Source: Caldilineae bacterium (GTDB lineage: Bacteria; Chloroflexota; Anaerolineae; Epilineales; Epilineaceae). Taken from it: a DNA stretch of 64,000 nucleotides. Location: positions 1-64,000 of the forward strand of contig JACKBJ010000014.1 in NCBI GenBank assembly GCA_020634625.1, read 5' to 3'. A model generated the notes under the pieces. It did no database searches. It was not told where the DNA came from and saw nothing but the letters and a program-made list of their open reading frames with translations. Positions 18,649-27,358 of this stretch are shown piece by piece. How positions within the stretch are numbered: position 1 is the stretch's first letter; each line of letters opens with the position of its first letter. A program made the translations under genes and the position numbers.

Positions 18649-19820
18649 CAGGGCTCCGCCGAGGGCTCGGCGCTGGGCTCGGGCGCCAGGCTGGGCTCGG
18701 GCGCCGGGGTCGGGGCCGGCGCCGTGGCTGCGCCCGCGGTCGGCGCGATCGGCCGGGGCTCGGGCGCGCCCGGGCCGGGATAGGGATCCCGCGTCGCCAG
18801 CGGCGGCGGCGGATAGGCGATGTTGCCCCGCGGGCGCAGGGTGCCGGTGACCATGGCCGAGGGCTCCACCCGGGTCGGCTCCGGCGGACGCGTGGCCAGG
18901 CGCTCGCGCCCGCGGTCCGGCTCGCGCGGGCCGGCGGCCGGCGCCGTGCCGCTGCCTTGCGTCGGGCTCGGGCTGGCCCGGCGCGCCCCCATCGGCGTCC
19001 CGCGGCCGGATCCCGGCGCCAGGCCATCGGGTGTCGGCGTGCGGGCTCCGCCCGCGCCGGCGGCGTCGACCCAGTCGATGCCCATCTCCACCGCCATGGT
19101 CTGGGTCGCGGCGATGTCGGCCTGGCTCGGGGTCGGCGTGTCGAAGGGCGACAGCGATCGGATCTGCCGGGGCAGGCTCGTGCCCGAGCGCAGCAGCCAG
19201 GCCAGGCCGAGGACGATCAGGAGGGCCAGGCCGGCCAGCGAGGCGCGCGAGAGGCCTTGCCAGGCTGGCGCCGCCGAGCGGACCCGCCAGCGCGCGAACA
19301 GCCGCTCGAGCCCGCGAAGCGGCGTCGAGGCGTCGAGCCTGACGCGCGCGCGGGGCCACCAGCCGGCGGGCCGGGGCGCGTTCGGCTGCGGATCGCGCGC
19401 GAAGCTCAGGTCGAAGCGCGGCCAGGTCTCCGGTGTCGGCAGGCGGTCGGCCGCCAGGTCGGCCAGGCCGGTGGCCAGCAGCTGCCAAGCCTCCGCGCAC
19501 TCCGGGCAACGCGCCAGGTGCGCCCGCACCAGGTCGTCGGGGTCCAAGGCGCGGCGGTCGGCCGGCGCGCCCGCGCCCGGTGCGGCCGAGGCGCCCGCCC
19601 GGCCATCGGTGAGGATCGCCGCGCCCTGCAGGTCCAGGCGCGCCAGGCACTCGGCGCAGGACAGCTCCTCCTCCGCCTCGGACAGGATCGCGCTGGCCAG
19701 CTGGTCGGCCCGGGCCTGACAGACGGCGCAGGTCGCCACGTGCGCCCGCGCGGCGGCTCGGCGCGCGGCATCGATCTCGCGTTCGCCGGACAGCGCCGAC
19801 CGGGCCTCGTTACAGTCCAT
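18648..19820 (-). CDS. Large anti-sigma factor with two zinc-finger motifs and a Pro-rich exterior
   Basis: 390 residues from ATG 19820. Two HxxxCxxC motifs, HVATCAVC (27-34) and HLARCPEC (101-108), plus an intervening CAEC pair (55-58) indicate a duplicated zinc anti-sigma domain. One transmembrane helix lies at about 195-215 (ASLAGLALLIVLGLAWLL). The outer ~170 residues are rich in Pro, Thr, Ser, Ala and Glu and end in repeats of EPS/AEP, resembling a cell-wall-spanning stalk. It is transcribed after the sigma gene at 19962 and overlaps mtaB by one base. Duplication of the zinc domain is uncommon. Confidence 0.7.
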   Translation of the reverse strand: MDCNEARSALSGEREIDAARRAAARAHVATCAVCQARADQLASAILSEAEEELSCAECLARLDLQGAAILTDGRAGASAAPGAGAPADRRALDPDDLVRAHLARCPECAEAWQLLATGLADLAADRLPTPETWPRFDLSFARDPQPNAPRPAGWWPRARVRLDASTPLRGLERLFARWRVRSAAPAWQGLSRASLAGLALLIVLGLAWLLRSGTSLPRQIRSLSPFDTPTPSQADIAATQTMAVEMGIDWVDAAGAGGARTPTPDGLAPGSGRGTPMGARRASPSPTQGSGTAPAAGPREPDRGRERLATRPPEPTRVEPSAMVTGTLRPRGNIAYPPPPLATRDPYPGPGAPEPRPIAPTAGAATAPAPTPAPEPSLAPEPSAEPSAEP

Positions 19821-19961
19821 GCGACACTCGATCCCTTCGGGCCGGCATCGGCCGCCGACCGCTCGTTGCCCCGAGCCAGGGGCTCGAGGCTGCATGGTTT
19901 CGACGCAAAAGCCGCCGTGCGCTTGCATCGCCGGCCCAAGGACCCGGAGGGGGCGAGGACC

Positions 19962-20684
19962 TCATGCGCCGCGCTCCCCGTCCGCCTCGGAATCGCCGCC
20001 CGCGGCATCGCCCGCCGCCGGGTAATGCCGCCGCAGGCGCCGCATGTAGGCCGCGTCCTGGCGCAGCTTGGCCAGGTCGCGGCAGCGGATGACGTGCACG
20101 TTGCGCTTGTTCGTCCCCAGGTGCTCGGCCAGCTCCTCGTCTTCCCAGCCCTCCAGGAAGCCGCGCAGCAGCACGGTGCGCGAGCGCTCGCTGACGCTGG
20201 CGATGCTTCGGATCTCGCCCAAGAGGGCGTGGATCTCGGCATAGGCCATGCCGGCCTCGAGATCCGGCGCGCCGGGGTCGGCCAGGCGCTCGGCCAGGGG
20301 CTGGCCGCCCGCGTCGGCATCGGCGTCCAGGCGCAGCTGCTGGCTCAAGGCCACCCGCTTCGAGCGTTGGATCCGCGCGCTCGGCTCCAGCCGGCGCAGG
20401 GCGTCCAACAGCGCGTTGGTGGCGATGCGGCCCGACCAGGCCAGGAAGCGCTCCGGGTCGTCCGGGCCACGGCCGGCCTCGAGCTGGCGCCAGACCTTGA
20501 CCAGGGCCTGCTGGGCGCAGTCCTCGGCCAGGTGCTGCAGACGAGGCTCGCGCCGCACGCGGGGCCAGAGCAGCCGGTACAGCAGGCGGCCCAGCTGCTC
20601 GTAGGCAGCCACGCGCTCGGCCTCGACGGCCGAGCGGCAGGCCGCCCATAGCGCACGCCCCTCGCCGCCCGCGCTCCCGTTCAC
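19962..20684 (-). CDS. ECF-like RNA polymerase sigma factor
   Basis: 240 residues from GTG 20684, chosen because AGGGG at 20694-20690 sits five bases upstream; GTG 20690 is in frame but has no room for a ribosome site. Region 2 is recognisable (AYEQLGRLLYRLLWPRV, LAEDCAQQALVKVWRQLE, FLAWSGRIATNALLDALRR). Region 4 is RTVLLRGFLEGWEDEELAEH, then LGTNKRNVHVIRCRDLAKLR. The recognition helix is of the 'TNxxNV' kind, like that of the sigma factor at 46847. Its likely inhibitor is encoded just downstream (18648-19820). Confidence 0.75.
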   Translation of the reverse strand: MNGSAGGEGRALWAACRSAVEAERVAAYEQLGRLLYRLLWPRVRREPRLQHLAEDCAQQALVKVWRQLEAGRGPDDPERFLAWSGRIATNALLDALRRLEPSARIQRSKRVALSQQLRLDADADAGGQPLAERLADPGAPDLEAGMAYAEIHALLGEIRSIASVSERSRTVLLRGFLEGWEDEELAEHLGTNKRNVHVIRCRDLAKLRQDAAYMRRLRRHYPAAGDAAGGDSEADGERGA

Positions 20685-20827
20685 GCTCACCCCTTCGCGA
20701 CGCGCTGCCCCTGAGCGCCGGCCGACCCGCTGATCGACCGACGCGCCGCCCGCATGGCCCGGCCCCGACAGTATGCCCCAGGCGCTCGGAAGGCGCAGAT
20801 CCCAGCCGTCATCGGCCTCCCAGGCCT

Positions 20828-20856
20828 TTGCCTTTGCCCCGGGCGTCAATTAGAAT
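20828..20856 (+). promoter_or_regulatory. Promoter of the nucleotide-sugar operon
   Basis: TTGCCT (20828-20833), 17-base spacer, TAGAAT (20851-20856). Transcription would start near 20863, about 105 bases before the TTG start of the reductase gene. It is the only good promoter match upstream of the run of genes to 28645. Confidence 0.5.
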
Positions 20857-20967
20857 GCGCCGTCCACCGCATCCGATCGGCGCCGTATTGCGTTGCCACG
20901 CCGCGCCTTCGCAGCGCCGCGCCGCCGCCGACCGAGGGTCCACGGGACCGAAGAGACCGAAGCGATC

Positions 20968-21954
20968 TTGCGCGCACTCATCACCGGCTACGGCGGCTTC
21001 GCCGGCGGCCACCTGGCCGACGAGCTGCTGGCCGCGACCGACTGGGAGGTCTGGGGCACCCGCCGTCCGGACCCCGTCGCGGCGGATGGTGCCGGACCGG
21101 AGCGCGAACCGCGTGGGTCGGGCAGCGTCCAGGTGCTGGCGGTGGACCTGCGCCAGGCCGAGGCCACCCGCCGCGCGGTCGAGCGCGCCGCGCCCGATCG
21201 GGTCTTCCACCTGGCCGGCCAGGCCTTCGTCCCGGCGGCCCGGCAGGACCCCTGGGGCAGCTTCGAGGCCAACGTGCGCATGCAGATCAACCTGCTCGAG
21301 GCCCTGGCCGGCAGCCGGGCGCGCATCGTGGTCGTCACCAGCTGCGAGGTCTACGGCGCGCCGGCGCCGGAAACGCAACCGACCGACGAGACGGCGCCGC
21401 TGGCGCCGGTCAACGCCTATGCCAGCAGCAAGGCGGCCCAGGATCTGGTGGCCCTGCAGTACGGCTGCTCGCATGGCCTGGACATCCGCCGCATGCGCCC
21501 CTTCAACCACATCGGTCCGGGCCAGGACACGCGCTTCGTGCTGCCGGCCTTCGCCCGACAGCTGGCCGAGATCGAGGCCGGTCTGCGCCCGCCGCGCCTG
21601 GCGGTGGGCAACCTGGCGGCCGAGCGCGACTTCTCGGACGTGCGCGACATCGTGCGCGGCTACCGCCTGGCGGCCGAGCTCGGCCAGGGCGGCGAGGCCT
21701 ACAACCTGGGCTCCGGCCGGCCCCGCCCGGTTTCCGACATCGTCGACGCCCTGCTGGCGCGCAGCCCGGTCGCGGTCCGCGTGCAGCCCGACCCGGAGCG
21801 CATGCGGCAGAGCGACATCCCGCGCACCTGGTGCGACGCGGGCAAGGCCCGTCGGGCGCTGGGCTGGGAGACGCGCATCCCCTTCGAACAGAGCATCGAC
21901 GCGGTGCTGGCCGAATGGCGCGCGCGCCAGTCGGCTCCGGCGCGCGAGCGCTGA
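20968..21954 (+). CDS. rmd: GDP-4-keto-6-deoxy-D-mannose reductase-like NAD-dependent epimerase/dehydratase
   Basis: 328 residues from TTG 20968. This start puts the Rossmann motif ALITGYGGFAGGHLADELL at the N-terminus, as in relatives; an in-frame TTG at 20893 would add 25 unrelated residues. Extended SDR with the catalytic segment VVTSCEVYG and YASSK, and LAVGNLAAERDFSDVRDIV, typical of RMD. RMD reduces the product of GDP-mannose 4,6-dehydratase to GDP-D-rhamnose. The dehydratase is the next gene (97-base gap), which supports the assignment; other 4-reductases of GDP-sugars cannot be excluded. Confidence 0.8.
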   Translation: MRALITGYGGFAGGHLADELLAATDWEVWGTRRPDPVAADGAGPEREPRGSGSVQVLAVDLRQAEATRRAVERAAPDRVFHLAGQAFVPAARQDPWGSFEANVRMQINLLEALAGSRARIVVVTSCEVYGAPAPETQPTDETAPLAPVNAYASSKAAQDLVALQYGCSHGLDIRRMRPFNHIGPGQDTRFVLPAFARQLAEIEAGLRPPRLAVGNLAAERDFSDVRDIVRGYRLAAELGQGGEAYNLGSGRPRPVSDIVDALLARSPVAVRVQPDPERMRQSDIPRTWCDAGKARRALGWETRIPFEQSIDAVLAEWRARQSAPARER

Positions 21955-22051
21955 GCCGGCGCGGCGCGGCCGCCTTCCGGCGCCGCCGACCGCAAGCCAC
22001 GAGGCTCCCGCCGGTTCGGCGCGGAGCGCAGCCAAGAGGACGACCAAGCAC

Positions 22052-23026
22052 ATGCCCAAGGCACTCATCACCGGCATCACCGGCCAGGACGGCTCGCACC
22101 TGGCCGAGTTCCTGCTCGAGCAGGGCTACGAGGTGGTCGGCATGGTGCGCCGCACCAGCACCATCCGCTTCGACCGCATCCGGCACTTCCAGGACCGGGT
22201 CACCCTCGTCTCGGGCGATCTGCTCGACGAGGTCTCGCTGATCCACCTGCTGCGGGAGCACCGGCCCCAGGAAGTCTACAACCTGGCCGCCCAGAGCTTC
22301 GTCCAGGCCTCCTGGAGCCAGCCGGTGTTCACCGGCGAGGTCACCGCCCTCGGCGTCACCCGCATCCTGGACGCCATCCGCATCGTCGACCCGGAGATCC
22401 GCTTCTACCAGGCCTCGTCCAGCGAGATGTTCGGCAAGGTGCGCGAGGTTCCGCAGACCGAGCTGACGCCCTTCCACCCGCGCAGCCCCTACGGCGTGGC
22501 CAAGGTCTACGGCCACTGGATCACCATCAACTACCGCGAGAGCTACGGCATGTACGCCTGCTCGGGCATCCTCTTCAACCACGAGGGCGCGCGGCGCGGC
22601 GTCGAGTTCGTCACCCGAAAGATCAGCGACGCCGTGGCGCGGATCCACCTGGGCCTGCAGCAGGAGCTGGCGCTGGGCAACCTCGACGCCAAGCGCGACT
22701 GGGGCTGGGCACCCGACTACGTGCGGGCCATGTGGCTGATGCTGCAGCAGGACGAGCCGGACGACTACGTCATCGCCACCGGCGAGGCCCACTCGGTGCG
22801 CGAGTTCTGCCAGATCGCCTTCGACCAGGTCGGCCGCGACTACCGCGAGCACGTGGTGATCGACGAGCGCTTCCTGCGGCCGGCCGAGGTCGACCTGCTC
22901 ATCGGCGACCCGACCAAGGCCCGCGAGCAGCTGGGCTGGCAGCCGACGATCGGCTTCGAGGACATGGTCCGCCGCATGGTCGACAACGACATCCGGCTCT
23001 TGAAAGAGGAGCACGATCTGCCATGA
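22052..23026 (+). CDS. gmd: GDP-mannose 4,6-dehydratase
   Basis: 324 residues. Extended SDR converting GDP-D-mannose to GDP-4-keto-6-deoxy-D-mannose. Motifs: ALITGITGQDGSHLAEFLL (NADP binding), the RR of VGMVRRTSTIRFDRIRH, YNLAAQSFVQASWSQP, the active-site SSSEMFG with YGVAKVYGHW (Tyr-x3-Lys), and the GDP-binding NHEGARRGVEFVTRKI and GNLDAKRDWGWAPDYV. Near-canonical throughout. It overlaps the phosphomutase gene by ATGA. Confidence 0.93.
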   Translation: MPKALITGITGQDGSHLAEFLLEQGYEVVGMVRRTSTIRFDRIRHFQDRVTLVSGDLLDEVSLIHLLREHRPQEVYNLAAQSFVQASWSQPVFTGEVTALGVTRILDAIRIVDPEIRFYQASSSEMFGKVREVPQTELTPFHPRSPYGVAKVYGHWITINYRESYGMYACSGILFNHEGARRGVEFVTRKISDAVARIHLGLQQELALGNLDAKRDWGWAPDYVRAMWLMLQQDEPDDYVIATGEAHSVREFCQIAFDQVGRDYREHVVIDERFLRPAEVDLLIGDPTKAREQLGWQPTIGFEDMVRRMVDNDIRLLKEEHDLP

Positions 23027-24465
23027 GCGACACGATCCACTTCGGCACCGACGGCTGGCGGGCGCGCATCGGCGAGGGCTACACCTTCGCCAACCTGCGC
23101 CGCGTGGCCGCCGCGGCGGCCGGCTACTACCGCGACGAGGCCGATGGCGCCGCGCGCGGCGTGGTCATCGGCCACGACCAGCGCTTCCTGGCCCGCGAGA
23201 TGGCCGAGGCGGCGGCCGAGGTCCTGGCCGCCGCGGGCCTGCCGGTCTGGCTGACCTCCGGCGCCACGCCGACCCCGGTCATCAGCTACAGCGTGCTGGC
23301 GCGCGGGGCCGCCGGCGCCATCAACCTGACCGCCAGCCACAATCCGCCCGAGGACCTCGGCTTCAAGGTGCGCGACGCCAGGGGCGGCGCCCTGGCGCCC
23401 GAGATCCTGAAGCGGGTCGAGGCGCGCATCCCGGCGCCCGGCAGCGAGATCCCGCGCCTGCCGCTGGCCGAGGCCATCGACCGTGGCCTGGTGCGGATCT
23501 TCGACCCGGCGCCCGACTACCGCGCCTACGTGGCCGAGCGGGTCGACCTGCGGCGCATCGCCGAGGCCGGCCTGCGGGTGGCCTACGACCCGATGTGGGG
23601 CGCCGGCATCGGCTGGCTCGAGTGGCTGCTGGGCCCGAACGCCCGCACCCGCTTCATCGCCATCCACGCCGAGCGCAACCCGAGCTTCCCCGACATGCAG
23701 CGCCCGGAGCCGATCCCGCCCAACACCGACGCCCTGTCGCGCCACCTGCGGGCCATCGGCGCCGACGTCGGCATCGCCAACGACGGCGACGCCGACCGGG
23801 TCGGCGCCACCGACGAGCAGGGGCAGTTCATCAACCAGCTGCAGGTCTACGGCCTGCTGGCCTACTACATGCTGGTCGTCCGCGGCGAGCGCGGCGCCAT
23901 CGTGCGCACCCTGTCGACCACCTCGATGCTCGACATCCTGGGCGCCAAGTACGGCGTGGATGTGCACGAGACCGGCGTCGGCTTCAAGTACGTCGGCCCC
24001 AAGATGCTCGAGACCGACGCCATGCTGGGCGGCGAGGAGTCGGGCGGCTTCGCCTTCCGCGGCCTGCCCGAGCGCGACGGCCTGCTGGTGGCCCTGGCCC
24101 TGCTCGACCTGATGATCGAGACCGGCCGCAAGCCCTCCGAGCTGATCGCCGACTTGTATGCCGAGGTCGGCGGCACCTGGCACTACCAGCGCATCGACGT
24201 CCGCTTCGACGCCGCCGACCGGGCGGCCGTGATGGCCCGCATGGACGCCGCCGCGCCCACGACGCTGGCCGGCCTGCCGGTCGAGGGCATCGACCGGACC
24301 GACGGCTACAAGTTCTGGCTGCCCGATCGCGGCTGGATGCTGATCCGCTTCTCGGGCACCGAGCCGCTGCTGCGCGTCTACACCGAGACCCTGCGCGGCG
24401 ACAAGGTCGAGGCCATCCTGCAGGCCGGCCTCGCGCTGGCCGGCGTCAGCGCGTCGCCGTCGTGA
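23023..24465 (+). CDS. Phosphoglucomutase/phosphomannomutase family protein
   Basis: 480 residues. Alpha-D-phosphohexomutase: FGTDGWRARI at the N-terminus, phosphoserine loop TASHNPP (Ser105), Mg loop DGDADR (254-259), sugar-binding GGEESGGF and phosphate-binding RFSGTEPLLRVY near the C-terminus. In this operon the useful reaction would be mannose-6-P to mannose-1-P to feed GDP-mannose, but glucose specificity is equally possible from sequence. It is joined to gmd by ATGA and to the TatD gene by GTGA overlap. Confidence 0.88.
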   Translation: MSDTIHFGTDGWRARIGEGYTFANLRRVAAAAAGYYRDEADGAARGVVIGHDQRFLAREMAEAAAEVLAAAGLPVWLTSGATPTPVISYSVLARGAAGAINLTASHNPPEDLGFKVRDARGGALAPEILKRVEARIPAPGSEIPRLPLAEAIDRGLVRIFDPAPDYRAYVAERVDLRRIAEAGLRVAYDPMWGAGIGWLEWLLGPNARTRFIAIHAERNPSFPDMQRPEPIPPNTDALSRHLRAIGADVGIANDGDADRVGATDEQGQFINQLQVYGLLAYYMLVVRGERGAIVRTLSTTSMLDILGAKYGVDVHETGVGFKYVGPKMLETDAMLGGEESGGFAFRGLPERDGLLVALALLDLMIETGRKPSELIADLYAEVGGTWHYQRIDVRFDAADRAAVMARMDAAAPTTLAGLPVEGIDRTDGYKFWLPDRGWMLIRFSGTEPLLRVYTETLRGDKVEAILQAGLALAGVSASPS

Positions 24466-25286
24466 TCCTGGTCGACACCCACTGCCACCTCGACGCGGCC
24501 CAGTTCGCCTCGGAGCCGCCCGAGGCGATCCTGGCCCGCGCGGCCGAGGCCGGCGTGGGCCGCCTGGTCAGCATCGGCACCGAGCTGGCGACCAGCCGGG
24601 CGGCGGTGGCGCTGGCCGAGCGGCTGGCGCCCGTCTACGCCACGGTCGGCGTCGACCCCAACGACGCGGCCGGCTTCGACCCGGCCGCGCTGGCGGCCCT
24701 GGAGGCGCTGGCGACGAGTCCGAAAGCGGTCGCAATCGGCGAGATCGGGCTCGACTACCATTGGGATCGCGTCGCCCGCGACGAGCAGGCGCGCGTCTTT
24801 CGACTCCAGCTCGATCTGGCTCGGCGCCAGGGGCTGCCGGTGGTGATCCACAGCCGCGACGCGGACGCGGATTGCGCCGCCATCCTGCTGGACTGGGCCG
24901 CCGCGGCACGGGCGGCGGGCGCCTACGCCGGACGCCCGGTGGGCGTGATGCACTGCTATGCGGGCGACCTCCCGCTGGCCGAGCGGCTGGTCGATGCCGG
25001 CTTCCTCATCTCGCTGGCCGGGGTGGTCACCTACAAGAACGCCGAGCGGGCCCGCGCGGTCGCGGCCGGCCTGCCGGCATCGGCGCTGGTCTTGGAGACC
25101 GATGCGCCCTATCTTTCTCCTCAACCGTTCCGCGGGCAACGCAACGAGCCGGCGCACCTGCGCGCCACGGCCGAGCGGGTTGCGGCGCTGCGCGGGATGA
25201 CGCTCGAGACGCTGGCCAGGGCCACGACCGCCAATGCGGCCAGGCTCTTTGGATGGGAGTCGCCGGACACATGGGAGACACGATGA
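24462..25286 (+). CDS. TatD-family metal-dependent DNase
   Basis: 274 residues from GTG 24462, which shares bases with the stop of the phosphomutase (GTGA). Amidohydrolase fold: THCHLD (His7, His9), EIGLDYHW, VIHSRDAD, MHCYAG and LETDAPYL provide the metal ligands. TatD proteins are 3'-5' exonucleases linked to DNA repair or quality control, and some act on D-aminoacyl-tRNA. Its place inside a sugar operon is probably by convenience of expression rather than pathway. Confidence 0.88.
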   Translation: MILVDTHCHLDAAQFASEPPEAILARAAEAGVGRLVSIGTELATSRAAVALAERLAPVYATVGVDPNDAAGFDPAALAALEALATSPKAVAIGEIGLDYHWDRVARDEQARVFRLQLDLARRQGLPVVIHSRDADADCAAILLDWAAAARAAGAYAGRPVGVMHCYAGDLPLAERLVDAGFLISLAGVVTYKNAERARAVAAGLPASALVLETDAPYLSPQPFRGQRNEPAHLRATAERVAALRGMTLETLARATTANAARLFGWESPDTWETR

Positions 25287-26287
25287 CCCTGCTGGAGCAG
25301 GCGACGCCGGCCGAGGCGCCCGAGACCCGCCTGCCGAGCGTGCTGGAGCCGATGGCCGCCGACCTGGCGCGGCTCGAGGCCTTCCTGCGCGACGATACCG
25401 GCGTGGGCTTCGCCCTGCTCGGACAGATCCTGCAGTCGACCTTCGCCAGCGGCGGCAAGCGCATCCGGCCGGCCCTGGTCTTCGGCGTGGCCCAGCTGGG
25501 TCAGGCCGACCCGCAGGCCGTGCTCTACCACGCGGCGGCCGTCGAGACCCTGCACGCCGCCAGCCTGGTCCACGACGACCTGGTCGACGGCGCCCTGCTG
25601 CGCCGCGGCATGCCGACCATCAACAAGCGCTGGGGCGCCGGGGCCACCGTGCTGGCCGGCGACTGGCTCTTCGCCCGCTCGGCCGGCTTCTCGGCCAGCA
25701 CCGGCCAGGTGGGCGTGGTCCAGCTCTTCGCCAAGACCCTGGGCGACCTCTCGGGCGGCGAGCTGCGCCAGCTCTTCGGCCGGCGCGGCATCCCCAGCCG
25801 CGAGGAGTACGCCTACCGCATCTACGCCAAGACCGGCTCGCTCTTCCAGACCTGCACCGAGGGCTCGGCCCTGCTGATGGGCCTGGATCCGGACCGGGTC
25901 GACGCGCTGGCGCGCTTCGGCCGCGAGCTGGGCATGGCCTTCCAGGTGGTCGACGACCTCTTGGACTTCACCGCCAGCGAGGCCGGGCTGGGCAAGCCGG
26001 TCGGCAGCGACCTGCGCTCGGGCCAGGTGACCCTGCCGGCCCTGCTCCACCTGCAGGCGCATCCCGAAGCGGCGCCCTGGCTGCGCAACGGTGCCAGCTC
26101 GGAGGCCGCTCAGGTGGATGCCTTGATCGAGGCCATCCGCAACGACGCGGCGGCCTTGGAGGGCGCGCAGCGCGCGGCCGAGGCGCATATCGAGCAGGCG
26201 GTCGAGGCCCTGCGGGTCATGCCGGCCAGCCCGGCCCGCGACGCCCTCGAGGCGGTGGCCCGCTACGTGGTCGCCCGCGACCGCTGA
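25283..26287 (+). CDS. Polyprenyl diphosphate synthase
   Basis: 334 residues from ATG 25283 (ATGA overlap with TatD, GGAG upstream); an in-frame ATG at 25271 adds four residues. Trans-isoprenyl synthase: GGKRIRPALV, first aspartate-rich motif HDDLVD (98-102), GDWLFARS, and second motif DDLLD (224-228). The neighbourhood suggests it makes the lipid carrier diphosphate or a quinone side chain; chain length cannot be read reliably. Residues before the first DDxxD (VETLHAASLV) lack bulky aromatics, compatible with a long product (inference). Confidence 0.88.
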   Translation: MTLLEQATPAEAPETRLPSVLEPMAADLARLEAFLRDDTGVGFALLGQILQSTFASGGKRIRPALVFGVAQLGQADPQAVLYHAAAVETLHAASLVHDDLVDGALLRRGMPTINKRWGAGATVLAGDWLFARSAGFSASTGQVGVVQLFAKTLGDLSGGELRQLFGRRGIPSREEYAYRIYAKTGSLFQTCTEGSALLMGLDPDRVDALARFGRELGMAFQVVDDLLDFTASEAGLGKPVGSDLRSGQVTLPALLHLQAHPEAAPWLRNGASSEAAQVDALIEAIRNDAAALEGAQRAAEAHIEQAVEALRVMPASPARDALEAVARYVVARDR

Positions 26288-26294
26288 GGCCGCG

Positions 26295-27335
26295 ATGACG
26301 GCGGAGGTCGGCGTCGTCATCGTCAGCTGGCAGGTCCGCGCGCTGCTCGCGCGCTGCCTGGAGTCGCTGGCGGCGAACGCCTGGCCGCTGCGGGTGGTCG
26401 TGGTCGACAACGCCTCGACCGACGGCACGCTCGCGCAGCTGCGCCCGCGCTTCCCCGAGCACACCTGGCAGGCCAACCCGGACAACGCCGGCTTCACCCG
26501 GGCCAACAACCAGGGCTTCCGGCTGCTCGGGCTGACGGGGATCCAGGGCGGCGCGCCGGCGGTTCCGGCGGCGGGGCTCGCGCCGCCGCCCTACACCCTC
26601 ATCCTCAACCCCGACACCGAGCTCGCGCCGGACGCCATCGCGCGGCTGGTGGCGGTGCTCGAGGCCCATCCGGAGGCCGGCGCCGTCGGGCCGGCGCTGC
26701 ACTATCCGGACGGCAGCCCCCAGCCCTCGCGCCGGCGCTTTCCCAGCCCGTGGGTCGGCCTGGTCGAGAGCACGCCCATCGGCTGGCACCTGCCCGGGCT
26801 GCCGGCGATCCGTCGCTTCCACATGGCCGACGCGCCCGAGGAGGCCGGCGAGGTCGACTGGCTGACCGGCGCGGCCATCCTCTTCCGCAGCGCCGCGCTG
26901 GAGGCGGTCGGCGGCTTCGACGAAGGCTTCTTCATGTACTCCGAGGAGCTCGACCTCTGCCGCCGCCTGCACCGGGCCGGCTGGCGTCTGCGCTACGAGC
27001 CGGCGGCGCGGGTGCTGCACCACGAGGGCAAGTCCAGCGAGCAGGTCGTCCCGCGTCGCCACCGCATGTTCCAGCGCTCGCGCGTGCGCTACTTCTACAA
27101 GCACCATGGCCGCGCGGCCGGCGCGCTGCTGCGCTGGGGCATCCTGGCCCAGTTCGCCTTCGAGGCGGGTCTGGAGGGCCTGAAGTGGCTGGCCGGCCAC
27201 AAGCGCCCGCTGCGCCGGGCGCGGGTGGCGGCCTATGCCAGCGTCCTGCGCGACGGGCTGGCGCCGGGCGCGCTCGGGCCAGGCCCGAGCCCGGACCCGG
27301 GCCCGGACGCGCGCCAGGCCCGACCCGAAGCCTGA
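26295..27335 (+). CDS. Family 2 glycosyltransferase, rhamnosyltransferase-like
   Basis: 346 residues. GT-A fold: VGVVIVSWQVRALLARCLES, VVVDNASTDGT, nucleotide-sugar DxD-type region LILNPDTEL, acceptor segment EVDWLTGAAILFRSAAL and FDEGFFMYSEELDLCRR (the ED catalytic-base region). This is the pattern of WbbL/rhamnosyl transferases. It starts eight bases after the prenyl synthase and probably uses the GDP- or dTDP-deoxyhexose made nearby. The C-terminus is an acidic/Pro-rich tail. Confidence 0.85.
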   Translation: MTAEVGVVIVSWQVRALLARCLESLAANAWPLRVVVVDNASTDGTLAQLRPRFPEHTWQANPDNAGFTRANNQGFRLLGLTGIQGGAPAVPAAGLAPPPYTLILNPDTELAPDAIARLVAVLEAHPEAGAVGPALHYPDGSPQPSRRRFPSPWVGLVESTPIGWHLPGLPAIRRFHMADAPEEAGEVDWLTGAAILFRSAALEAVGGFDEGFFMYSEELDLCRRLHRAGWRLRYEPAARVLHHEGKSSEQVVPRRHRMFQRSRVRYFYKHHGRAAGALLRWGILAQFAFEAGLEGLKWLAGHKRPLRRARVAAYASVLRDGLAPGALGPGPSPDPGPDARQARPEA

Positions 27336-27358
27336 TCGCCGGCACCAGGAGGCAGGCC

